This document shows, piece by piece, positions 1 to 6,526 of a stretch of 13,862 nucleotides of DNA. The notes under the pieces were generated by a model, which saw only the letters and a program-made list of their open reading frames with translations, was not told where the DNA came from and did not search any database. The first letter of the stretch is position 1, and each line of letters opens with the position of its first letter. Source of the stretch: Avanaerovorax sp964442135 (GTDB lineage: Bacteria; Bacillota; Clostridia; Peptostreptococcales; Anaerovoracaceae). The stretch covers positions 1-13,862 of the forward strand of contig CAYTYN010000040.1 in NCBI GenBank assembly GCA_964442135.1. Direction: 5' to 3'. The translations under genes were made by a program, and so were the position numbers.

Positions 1-564
1 CTAAAGCACCGGCTCGATCACGGCGCGAAAATAGCGGTCAAGCCGGACAGGGGACTGTTTCATTCCGTTTTTTATCCACCACTGCACCATTTCCACGAAG
101 CTGCCGCAGATGTGATTGATGAGGAAATCCCGGGGCAGATCGACGTTTCTGTGCCGGTCGCGTTCCATAAACTGAGTCTGTATCAGATCCCTCAGACTGT
201 CCTTAAAGTAGCGGAGAAACAGCTCGTTGCTTTCTCCGGAAAGAAGACCGATGATATTGCCGTCGTTTTCCTCCAGGTGCTGGAGAAGATGGCAGAAGAT
301 GGACTCCGGCGTTTTTTTGTCGGAGTAGATCCCGTGGGTATGGGTGGCGTCTTTGGCGCTGGCAATGATATGGCCGAACAGGTCCTCGCAAAGAGCTTTC
401 AGAAGATCCTCCTTCGTGTCAAAGTGGGCGTAGAAGGTAGTGCGGCCCACGTTTGCTCTGTCTATGATCTGCTGCACGGTTATGCGGCTGTATCTTTTTT
501 CCGACATTAGATCGCTGAACGCCTGAAATATGGCCGATCGGGTCTTTTGCTGCCGTCTGTCCAT
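1..564 (-). CDS. TetR/AcrR-family transcriptional repressor
   Basis: A one-component DNA-binding regulator of 187 aa, the usual TetR length. An N-terminal helix-turn-helix (about residues 8-55) carries the typical ITVQQIIDRANVGRTTFYAHF stretch followed by KEDLLKAL. The remainder is an all-helical ligand/dimerisation domain ending in VEMVQWWIKNG. The frame stays open upstream to a GTG at 639, but I choose the ATG at 562-564. It has a GGGAGG site 8 nt before it and begins MDRRQQKTRSAIFQAF, which is normal for the family. The stop is the first three bases of the window, so the gene is complete. It is divergent from the metal ATPase at 781, which it probably represses (inference from context and the shared repeats between them). 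Its ligand cannot be read from the sequence; metal-sensing TetR proteins are uncommon. Confidence 0.9.
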   Translation of the reverse strand: MDRRQQKTRSAIFQAFSDLMSEKRYSRITVQQIIDRANVGRTTFYAHFDTKEDLLKALCEDLFGHIIASAKDATHTHGIYSDKKTPESIFCHLLQHLEENDGNIIGLLSGESNELFLRYFKDSLRDLIQTQFMERDRHRNVDLPRDFLINHICGSFVEMVQWWIKNGMKQSPVRLDRYFRAVIEPVL

Positions 565-604
565 AATTTTCCTCCCGATTCTTGAATTTTCCTTCCGATT
601 CTTC
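565..604. repeat. 20-bp tandem duplication in the regulator's leader
   Basis: Bases 565-584 and 585-604 are consecutive copies matching at 18 of 20 positions. Read on the minus strand, each copy carries a purine-rich Shine-Dalgarno-like core: GGGAGG in the proximal copy, GGAAGG in the distal one. The proximal core is the one positioned for the start at 564. Confidence 0.75.
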
Positions 605-637
605 CGTACAAATTTCACTTTTCGTTCCGTATCGAAC
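601..637. promoter_or_regulatory. Candidate repressor site, left unit
   Basis: This unit contains CTTCCGTACAA (601-611) and then the near-palindrome GTTCCGTATCGAAC (624-637). TTCCGTA occurs twice, 23 bp apart. The same two elements recur inverted at 707-734, with an exact 11-bp match for the first element and 10 of 14 for the second. Being shared between a TetR gene and its divergent neighbour, they are reasonable TetR operator candidates. The assignment is inference. Confidence 0.5.
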
Positions 638-656
638 ACTTTCTCGAAACTATCTC

Positions 657-685
657 TTGCCGGTGATCAGACTTGGCAATAGAAT
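657..685 (+). promoter_or_regulatory. Probable sigma-A promoter of the metal ATPase
   Basis: A -35 of TTGCCG (657-662), a 17-bp spacer and a -10 of TAGAAT (680-685). Predicted transcription starts near 692, so the right-hand candidate operator (707-734) would lie just downstream of the start, as for a roadblock. TTGCC (657-661) and GGCAA (675-679) also form a 5-bp inverted repeat within the promoter. Confidence 0.5.
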
Positions 686-706
686 GAAGGAGAAAGAGAA
701 CGATAT

Positions 707-734
707 ATTCGGTATTGAACCTATTGTACGGAAG
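707..734. promoter_or_regulatory. Candidate repressor site, right unit
   Basis: ATTCGGTATTGAAC (707-720) is followed by TTGTACGGAAG (724-734). The latter is the exact reverse complement of 601-611. Together they mirror the left unit with a shorter internal spacer (3 bp rather than 12 bp). Confidence 0.5.
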
Positions 735-780
735 TTTTGCCGGGTTGTCAACGATCCGGCGGGGAGGGCGCTATTTGACG

Positions 781-2679
781 ATGATGATAAAGAAAATCAA
801 CGATTTCTTGGCCGGACTGCCTATGACCATTGTAGCCGGCGTTTTTCTGCTCATAGATCTTGTTCCTCATTTGATGGAGGAATTCGGGGGAGGAGAGGCA
901 GAGCTGCACATTCTGCCCTTCGATCCTGCGTGGGTGACCATAATCGTGTGCGGGATTCCCCTCTTATACCTAGCCATATGGCGCGTCATACATAACCGTG
1001 GAATTTCGAAGATTTCCTCGGCTCTTCTCATCTGTATCGCCATGTTCGCGGCCCTCGCCATAGGTGAGCTGTTCGCAGCCGGAGAGGTGGTGTTTATCAT
1101 GGCCCTGGGCGCTCTGCTGGAGGACGCCACGACGAATCGGGCAAGGAAAGGACTGAAAAAGCTGATCAGCCTTGCTCCGACCCGGGGACGAAGAATTCGG
1201 GGCGGAAAGGAAGAGATGGTACCGGCGGAGGAGATCAGAAAGTGCGACGTGCTGCGCATACTGGCAGGAGAAACCATTCCCGTGGATGGAAAGATTTTGA
1301 CAGGGGAAACGTCGGTGGATCAGTCTATTATGACAGGAGAATCCCTGCCCGTAGATAAGGCTCCGGGGGACGAGGTGTTCTGCGGCACGATTAACTGTTT
1401 CGGAATAATTGAAATCGAAGCGACCAAAGTGGGAGAGGACAGCTCCCTGCAAAAGATGATCCGGCTGGTGGAGGATGCGGAAAACAAGCAGGCGCCTATG
1501 CAGCGTATCGCCGATCGGGCGGCCAGCTGGCTCGTGCCCGTAGCGCTTTTGATCGCAATTTTAGCCTACGCTTTTACAGGAAATATAGTTACCGGAGTTA
1601 CGGTACTCGTAGTATTTTGTCCGTGCGCCCTGGTGCTCGCCACACCTACCGCAATTATGGCCGCCATCGGACAGGCTGCGAAACACGGCGTCGTGATAAA
1701 ATCAGGGGAAGCCTTGGAAAAGATGGGAAAGGTAGACACCATTGCCCTTGATAAGACAGGGACTTTGACATACGGAAGATTGGAAGTCAGCGACATAGCT
1801 TCCTTCGACTCTTCTATGACGGAAGAGGAGCTGCTGGCATTGGCGGCGTCTGCCGAGTCGAGAAGTGAGCATCCTCTGGGGAAAGCCATTACAGAAGGAG
1901 CGAAGCAGAGGGGATTGACCCTTGAGGAATCCGAGAGCTTCAGGATGGCGGCCGGCAAAGGCGTCTATGCAAAGGTCGCCGGAAGGAGCCTCCTGTGCGG
2001 CAGTGAAAAATACCTTGGGGAGAACGGTGTTTCCATCGCGGATCAGGCAAAAAAGGCTCTGGAGGGATTTCGAGCCGAAGGGAAAGCGTCTGTTCTCGTG
2101 GCTGATGGAGACAGCTGCATAGGTGTAATCGCACTGTCAGATTCGCTGCGTTCCGACGCGAAAGAGATGGTTGCCCGTCTTAAGGAGATGCACACGACCA
2201 CGGTACTGCTCACAGGGGATAATGAAAAGACAGCCGGATATTTTGCCGAACGAGTGGGAATAACTGAGGTGGGAGCAGATCTTCTGCCGGAGGAAAAGGT
2301 CAATGAGCTTCGCTCTCTGCGGGAATCGGGTCGAAGGGTGTGCATGATCGGCGATGGGGTCAACGACGCTCCGGCTTTGAAGATTGCCGACGTAGGCGTC
2401 GCCATGGGCAGCATGGGCAGTGATATCGCCGTGGAGGCGGCAGACATTGCCCTTATGAGCGATGATATATCCAAGATCCCATACCTGAAGCGGCTCTCTG
2501 ATGCTACAGTGAGGACTATCAAGCTGAGCATAACCCTGTCTATGTGCATAAATTTTGCAGCCATCGTGTGCTCACTCCTTGAAATTCTCAATCCGGTCAC
2601 CGGAGCCTTGGTTCACAACGCAGGGTCCTGTCTGGTGGTGCTCATAGCCGCCCTCCTGTACGATCGAAAATTCGAGTAA
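781..2679 (+). CDS. P1B-type heavy-metal transporting ATPase
   Basis: An integral membrane pump that exports a metal cation at the cost of ATP, 632 aa from the ATG at 781. Visible motifs: TGES of the actuator domain (185-188), the CPC metal-site motif in membrane segment 6 (280-282), the phosphorylated Asp in DKTGTLT (D324), the SEHP motif of the nucleotide domain (H364-P365), TGDN (478-481) and GDGVND (524-529). Hydrophobic stretches fit the eight-segment P1B layout. There is no N-terminal HMA or CxxC metal-binding domain; the protein enters its first membrane segment by about residue 13. The last segment has HNAGSCLVV, closer to Zn/Cd-type pumps than to Cu pumps, so Cu is less likely, but the metal is not settled. 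GGGGAGGG (761-768) lies 12 nt before ATG 781 and 6 nt before an in-frame TTG at 775, so TTG 775 is a real alternative start. Divergent from a TetR gene, its likely regulator. Confidence 0.93.
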   Translation: MMIKKINDFLAGLPMTIVAGVFLLIDLVPHLMEEFGGGEAELHILPFDPAWVTIIVCGIPLLYLAIWRVIHNRGISKISSALLICIAMFAALAIGELFAAGEVVFIMALGALLEDATTNRARKGLKKLISLAPTRGRRIRGGKEEMVPAEEIRKCDVLRILAGETIPVDGKILTGETSVDQSIMTGESLPVDKAPGDEVFCGTINCFGIIEIEATKVGEDSSLQKMIRLVEDAENKQAPMQRIADRAASWLVPVALLIAILAYAFTGNIVTGVTVLVVFCPCALVLATPTAIMAAIGQAAKHGVVIKSGEALEKMGKVDTIALDKTGTLTYGRLEVSDIASFDSSMTEEELLALAASAESRSEHPLGKAITEGAKQRGLTLEESESFRMAAGKGVYAKVAGRSLLCGSEKYLGENGVSIADQAKKALEGFRAEGKASVLVADGDSCIGVIALSDSLRSDAKEMVARLKEMHTTTVLLTGDNEKTAGYFAERVGITEVGADLLPEEKVNELRSLRESGRRVCMIGDGVNDAPALKIADVGVAMGSMGSDIAVEAADIALMSDDISKIPYLKRLSDATVRTIKLSITLSMCINFAAIVCSLLEILNPVTGALVHNAGSCLVVLIAALLYDRKFE

Positions 2680-2717
2680 AGACTCTTCCTAATAAAGGGG
2701 TCAATTCTGACAGGACA

Positions 2718-2746
2718 GGGGAAAGAAATGCTGAGGGGAAAGAAAT
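2718..2746. repeat. Direct repeat GGGGAAAGAAAT x2
   Basis: Two identical 12-bp copies at 2718-2729 and 2735-2746, 17 bp start to start, ending 22 bp before the -35 box of the next gene. They could be an activator site or chance in purine-rich DNA. Nothing else is recognised between 2680 and the promoter, including no clear terminator after the ATPase gene. Confidence 0.6.
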
Positions 2747-2768
2747 TTTCTATATTTTTCATATTATC

Positions 2769-2797
2769 TCGACAAAGCCTTCACAAGATAGTAGAAT
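2769..2797 (+). promoter_or_regulatory. Sigma-A promoter of the LCP gene
   Basis: TCGACA (2769-2774), a 17-bp spacer and TAGAAT (2792-2797). Each box matches consensus at 5 of 6. It lies about 50 bp upstream of the start codon at 2847. Confidence 0.65.
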
Positions 2798-2846
2798 AAT
2801 ACAGTCTGTGTGCTGATATTGTGCTGAAAAGCAGGGAGGCATTATA

Positions 2847-4382
2847 ATGAAACGTAATAGATATAGAAACGGATATGATGAATATGGAAGGAGCAGGAGA
2901 GGCGGATTTGCCAGATTCACCAGGAGATGGTCTGTGCTGTATGCGCTCATCACAGTGGCGGTGGTAGCCTTGGTGCTGTATGCGGACATACTGGATCTTA
3001 GAACTCTGCTCATAGGACTGGGGATTGTTGCGGTTTTGTTCCTGATCACCTTTCCGGCATTGTTTTTCAGAAGGTTCAAGACCTCCAGACGGGTGCTGTG
3101 CTTTTTCCTTTCACTGATAATTACGGCGGGATACGGATGGGGTTCCTTCTACTTTAGCGCGACGTTAGGGTTTTTCTCCAACATAACCAGCGTAGGAATA
3201 ACGGCGGAGGCGTACTACGTCCTGGTGAGAGACGACGGAACCTTTGAGGATCTGGATGACATAGCAGGGATGACGGTGGTGACCTATGAAAACGGCGACG
3301 GATTCTCCTTAGCGGAGGAGAAGCTTCAGGAAATGGTCAGCGTGGAGTTCCGGGATTCCGTGTTACTGACCGATGTGACAGACGGACTCCTTTCCGGAAC
3401 CAACGACGTCATATTCATAAATGCGGCCAACTACACCGCTACGGTGGATGACAATGATGTTTTCGAGGATTCCACGAAGATACTGGAAACCATACTCATC
3501 AGTGTGGAGAACGAGGATATATCAAAGGGAGTAGACGTTACCACAGATTCGTTTAACATATACGTAAGCGGACTGGATGTGAGCGGTTCCATAGACGTTC
3601 AGTCCAGGTCTGACGTGAACATGATTATCACGGTAAACCCTGAAACTAAGACCATACTCCTCACCTCTATACCGAGAGACTACTATGTAGAGCTTCCGAA
3701 TCAGGGATGGGCGTGGGATAAGCTGACTCACTCAGGGATATACGGCATAGATGATACGGTGGCCGCGGTGGAAAATCTGACGGGACTGGAGATGAACTAT
3801 TACGTTAAGGTGAACTACACTACGGTGGAGACGCTGGTAGACACCATAGGCGGCATAACGGTCAACTCCGACTACACCTTCTACACCCATGGCATGGACG
3901 TGTTCTACCAGTTCTTTGAGGGAGAGAATGAACTGAACGGTTCTCAGGCTTTGGCCTTTGCCAGAGAGAGGTTGTCCTTCTCTGACGGAGATTTCCAGAG
4001 GAATAAGAACCAGCAGGCGGTACTGAAAGCCATACTTGAAAAACTCCTCACCAGTTCTACGCTTCTGACCAAGTACGCATCTATATTGGGCGCCGTCGAG
4101 GATAACGTGGAGACTAACATGTCCACTGATGATATAAAGGCTTTGGTCAAGATGCAGCTCAGCGATATGTCCGGGTGGACCATAGAAACCCAGAGCATTA
4201 TCGGTGAAACCGGATCTGCGCCGTGCTATGCGGCGGGCGGACTTTACGCTTCCGTAGTGTTCCAGGATCAGGACAGCATCGACGAAGCCGTGAACAACAT
4301 AAAGATTGCCATGGGCATAGAAGTGGCTGAGGATACGGACGACGCAGATGATGCAGGCGACACTTTAGGGGAAGTCTGGTAG
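2847..4382 (+). CDS. LytR-CpsA-Psr (LCP) family cell-wall glycopolymer transferase
   Basis: LCP proteins transfer undecaprenyl-linked glycopolymers (teichoic acid, capsule) to peptidoglycan outside the cell. This one has 511 aa. It begins with a short basic cytoplasmic end, then three membrane segments (about 29-46, 52-73, 83-105), an accessory region of about 120-230 containing MTVVTYENGDG and a stretch ending NDVIFINAANY, then the LCP catalytic domain. Characteristic LCP residues are present: R254 and D256 in SRSD, R277-D278 in IPRDYY, R373 and R375 in FARER, and D382/R385 in GDFQRNKNQQ. The three-segment plus accessory-domain layout matches the streptococcal CpsA type, not the single-segment LytR type. 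The C-terminus is an acidic tail rich in D and E. GGGAGG lies 7 nt upstream of ATG 2847. It has its own promoter and terminator, so it is probably monocistronic. Which polymer it handles is unknown. Confidence 0.92.
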   Translation: MKRNRYRNGYDEYGRSRRGGFARFTRRWSVLYALITVAVVALVLYADILDLRTLLIGLGIVAVLFLITFPALFFRRFKTSRRVLCFFLSLIITAGYGWGSFYFSATLGFFSNITSVGITAEAYYVLVRDDGTFEDLDDIAGMTVVTYENGDGFSLAEEKLQEMVSVEFRDSVLLTDVTDGLLSGTNDVIFINAANYTATVDDNDVFEDSTKILETILISVENEDISKGVDVTTDSFNIYVSGLDVSGSIDVQSRSDVNMIITVNPETKTILLTSIPRDYYVELPNQGWAWDKLTHSGIYGIDDTVAAVENLTGLEMNYYVKVNYTTVETLVDTIGGITVNSDYTFYTHGMDVFYQFFEGENELNGSQALAFARERLSFSDGDFQRNKNQQAVLKAILEKLLTSSTLLTKYASILGAVEDNVETNMSTDDIKALVKMQLSDMSGWTIETQSIIGETGSAPCYAAGGLYASVVFQDQDSIDEAVNNIKIAMGIEVAEDTDDADDAGDTLGEVW

Positions 4383-4413
4383 CATTCGGGCCGCATGAGG
4401 AGTCATAGACGTT

Positions 4414-4448
4414 AGAGGGAGAGGGATTTTAGGTATTCCTCTCCTTTT
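4414..4448 (+). terminator. Intrinsic terminator after the LCP gene
   Basis: GGAGAGGGAT (4418-4427) pairs with ATTCCTCTCC (4435-4444), a 10-bp stem with one G-U pair and a 7-nt loop, followed by TTTT. Upstream AGAG (4414-4417) can extend the stem into the T run. Confidence 0.75.
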
Positions 4449-4469
4449 AAGGTTATATGGCATCCGGCG

Positions 4470-4519
4470 CTGCCGTTTCCGTACCTTATGTAATCTTTTA
4501 GAATATTTAGAAACGGCAG
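4470..4519. repeat. Perfect 10-bp inverted repeat CTGCCGTTTC / GAAACGGCAG
   Basis: Arms at 4470-4479 and 4510-4519 are separated by 30 bp of AT-rich DNA and followed by ATTGTATTTTTG. The loop is long for a terminator. It could be a split operator or a structured RNA end. It sits just upstream of the promoter at 4542. Confidence 0.6.
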
Positions 4520-4541
4520 GATTGTATTTTTGTGAAAAATA

Positions 4542-4571
4542 TTGACACTATTTATACAGAACGTGTATAAT
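4542..4571 (+). promoter_or_regulatory. Perfect-consensus sigma-A promoter
   Basis: TTGACA (4542-4547), an 18-bp spacer and TATAAT (4566-4571), both boxes exact. Such a strong core promoter before a catabolic-type gene suggests tight repression. Predicted start is near 4578. Confidence 0.85.
4552..4570. promoter_or_regulatory. 19-bp palindromic operator over the -10 box
   Basis: TTATACAgaacgTGTATAA is a perfect 7-bp inverted repeat around a 5-bp centre. The right arm covers most of the -10 hexamer, so a dimeric repressor bound here would block RNA polymerase. The regulator is not identified in this window. Confidence 0.65.
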
Positions 4572-4776
4572 GTATGCGGCATGTTGCATTGGGAAAAGTC
4601 AGTATGAATTCAGAAAATACCGCATTTCTGCGGTTTGCAGGCTTTTGTTCAATTGCAGGTAAAGGCGCACATCAATTTACCGAGATGGTTGAGACAGTAT
4701 ATTCATACAAGATATTGCCGAAACACTCTACAGTGCGATAATTCGAATATTGCTCAATAATAAGGGGGGGGACAAA
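4572..4776 (+). other. Long 5' leader of the amidohydrolase mRNA
   Basis: About 200 nt between the predicted start site and the ATG, with no convincing ORF. It contains ACCGCA-TTTC-TGCGGT (4619-4634), GGTAAA/TTTACC (4658-4663 / 4676-4681), two TTGCAGG copies (4635-4641, 4653-4659), and TATTG-CT-CAATA (4748-4759 region) just before a run of eight G (4764-4771) that forms the ribosome binding site. I recognise no known riboswitch class or T-box in it. Confidence 0.45.
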
Positions 4777-6423
4777 ATGAAAGCGTCAGCAGACAAGATT
4801 TTTATTAACGCCAAGGTCTATACTCTCGAGGATGAGGGCGTATGCAAAGAAGCCATAGTCGTAAAGGACGGGAAGTTCGCATACGTGGGAAGCAGCGACG
4901 AAGCTCTGGCAAACTATGAGTCGGATCAGATCATAGATCTGAAAGGGAAGACGGTTCTGCCGGGCATGGGAGACTCGCACATGCATTTCGTAGCCTTTTG
5001 CAAGCTGTTCAGCTGGGTCGATCTGGGCAAAACAGAGAGCAAGGAAGAGGCCATAAAAATGCTGGCTGAAAAAGCCGCGGAAACGCCTGAAGGACAGTGG
5101 GTAACCGGATTCAACTTCGACCAGTCAAAATGGAGCGACAGCAATGACAGACTGCCTACGAGAGAGGATCTGGACAGAGCGTCGACGAAGCATCCTATTA
5201 TGATTAAACGGGTGTGCGTACACGCGTCGGTAGCCAACACTGCGGCGATACAAAAAGCCGGCATCGGCAAGGGATATGATTTCGGTGAAGGCGGATTGGT
5301 GGAACTGGATGAGGACGGGATTCCCAACGGAATATTCAGGGAGCAGGCGTCCAAGCTGTTTGATGAGATAATACCGGATCCTTTTGAGGATACACAGAAC
5401 AGAAAGAACTGTCTCAAGAAGGGCTTTGAGCTGGCAGTGTCTTACGGCCTGACAATGATGCATACCTACGCCGCCGAAATATATAAGTATTTTGAAAGCT
5501 ACGACGACTATCTGGAGCTGAACAGAAAGGGACAGCTTCCGATCAGGATGACCGTGTGTCTTGATAATTTCTACAATAAGCCTTTTGTTACCAAAGAAGA
5601 AAGGGAAGACCCGTTCAGAGCCGTACAATACGGAACCTTTAAGATGTTCATCGACGGCTCCCTTGGCTCGAGGTCGGCTAAGCTTTATGAGCCGTATTCC
5701 GATGACCCGACGACCACGGGCATGTTTGTGACAACCCAGGAAGACCTCAACGAAAGAATGCTAAAGGCATATGAGATGGGTCTGCAACCGGCGGTACACT
5801 GCATAGGCGATATGGGCCTTGATGCTGTCATCACCGCCGTAGAATACACCCTCCAAAAGAGCAGGGAACACGGAATGACCGAAAGGGAGCAGAGGAACAG
5901 GCTGCCGTTCAGGATCATTCACGCCCAGATGTCCACCCCGCAGCTCATTGAGAGAATGAAAAAGCTGCCGATAGTCCTTGACATACAGCCGGTATTTTTC
6001 CTGACCGATATGCACTGGATAAAAGAAAGAGTCGGTGAGGAGAGAGCGAACATGAGCTACGTATGGAAGACGTATAAGGACGCGGGTCTTATGATGTCCG
6101 GCGGCTCCGATTGTCCGGTAGAAATATTTTCGCCATGGAACGGAATCTACTCGATGGTTACCAGAAAGGATCTGGACGGGAAGCCGGAAGGCGGTATGCA
6201 GCCGGAGGAAAAGCTTTCCGTATATGATGCTGTCTGCATGTATTCTAAGAATGTTCCTTACGCCAACGGCGAGCAGGATTTGATGGGAACCATTGAAGCA
6301 GGCAAGTTCGCAGATATGGTAGTGATCGACAGAGATATATTCAACATTCCGGAGGATGAGATCAAGGACATCAAGGCGCTCCGCACTTATATGGCCGGCA
6401 ACGAAACATATTCCGGAGAATGA
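4777..6423 (+). CDS. YtcJ-like metal-dependent amidohydrolase (Amidohydrolase_3 family)
   Basis: A predicted cytoplasmic metallohydrolase of 548 aa acting on an amide or related C-N bond. The family includes YtcJ, AepA-like proteins and N-substituted formamide deformylase. The N-terminal beta-sandwich segment (KIFINAKVYTLEDE...LKGKTVLPG) leads into DSHMHF with the metal pair H68 and H70. Then come DGSLGSRSAKLYE (D293), HCIGD (H341), IIHAQMS (H382) and SGGSDCPVE (D445). The C-terminus returns to the beta-sandwich (GTIEAGKFADMVVIDRD). All expected metal and catalytic positions are present, so it should be active. No signal peptide is seen. I use ATG 4777 (MKASADKIF), directly behind the G-rich binding site; an in-frame TTG at 4750 would place that site inside the gene. 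The symporter gene follows after 103 bp. The substrate is not known; the pairing suggests N-acylated or amide-linked amino acids. Confidence 0.9.
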   Translation: MKASADKIFINAKVYTLEDEGVCKEAIVVKDGKFAYVGSSDEALANYESDQIIDLKGKTVLPGMGDSHMHFVAFCKLFSWVDLGKTESKEEAIKMLAEKAAETPEGQWVTGFNFDQSKWSDSNDRLPTREDLDRASTKHPIMIKRVCVHASVANTAAIQKAGIGKGYDFGEGGLVELDEDGIPNGIFREQASKLFDEIIPDPFEDTQNRKNCLKKGFELAVSYGLTMMHTYAAEIYKYFESYDDYLELNRKGQLPIRMTVCLDNFYNKPFVTKEEREDPFRAVQYGTFKMFIDGSLGSRSAKLYEPYSDDPTTTGMFVTTQEDLNERMLKAYEMGLQPAVHCIGDMGLDAVITAVEYTLQKSREHGMTEREQRNRLPFRIIHAQMSTPQLIERMKKLPIVLDIQPVFFLTDMHWIKERVGEERANMSYVWKTYKDAGLMMSGGSDCPVEIFSPWNGIYSMVTRKDLDGKPEGGMQPEEKLSVYDAVCMYSKNVPYANGEQDLMGTIEAGKFADMVVIDRDIFNIPEDEIKDIKALRTYMAGNETYSGE

Positions 6424-6468
6424 GAGAAATTTTAGGGTATAACGACAAATTAAAACTCATTAAATACG

Positions 6469-6496
6469 TTGTAAAAAGGTTATGTACCGTTATTAT
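6469..6496 (+). promoter_or_regulatory. Possible promoter of the symporter gene
   Basis: TTGTAA (6469-6474), a 16-bp spacer and TATTAT (6491-6496), about 30 bp before the start codon, with AAAAGGAG just upstream of ATG. No terminator is seen after the amidohydrolase, so read-through from 4542 is also likely. Confidence 0.4.
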
Positions 6497-6526
6497 CTGC
6501 GTATTATTTAAGAAAAGGAGTAACAT

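Noticed and set aside
112..510. 132-codon plus-strand ORF opposite the TetR gene
   Set aside because: It lies wholly antisense to a clear TetR coding sequence and has no family features or binding site.
2043..2600. 185-codon minus-strand ORF inside the ATPase gene
   Set aside because: It is the reverse-strand shadow of the P-type ATPase, which has all its motifs intact.
4563..4572. GTGTATAATG shared between the amidohydrolase promoter and 7959-7968
   Set aside because: The left palindrome arm is absent at the second site, so the match is probably just a shared -10 box.
4572..4776. T-box or known amino-acid riboswitch ahead of the amidohydrolase
   Set aside because: I found no T-box sequence, no terminator/antiterminator pair, and no recognisable riboswitch core.
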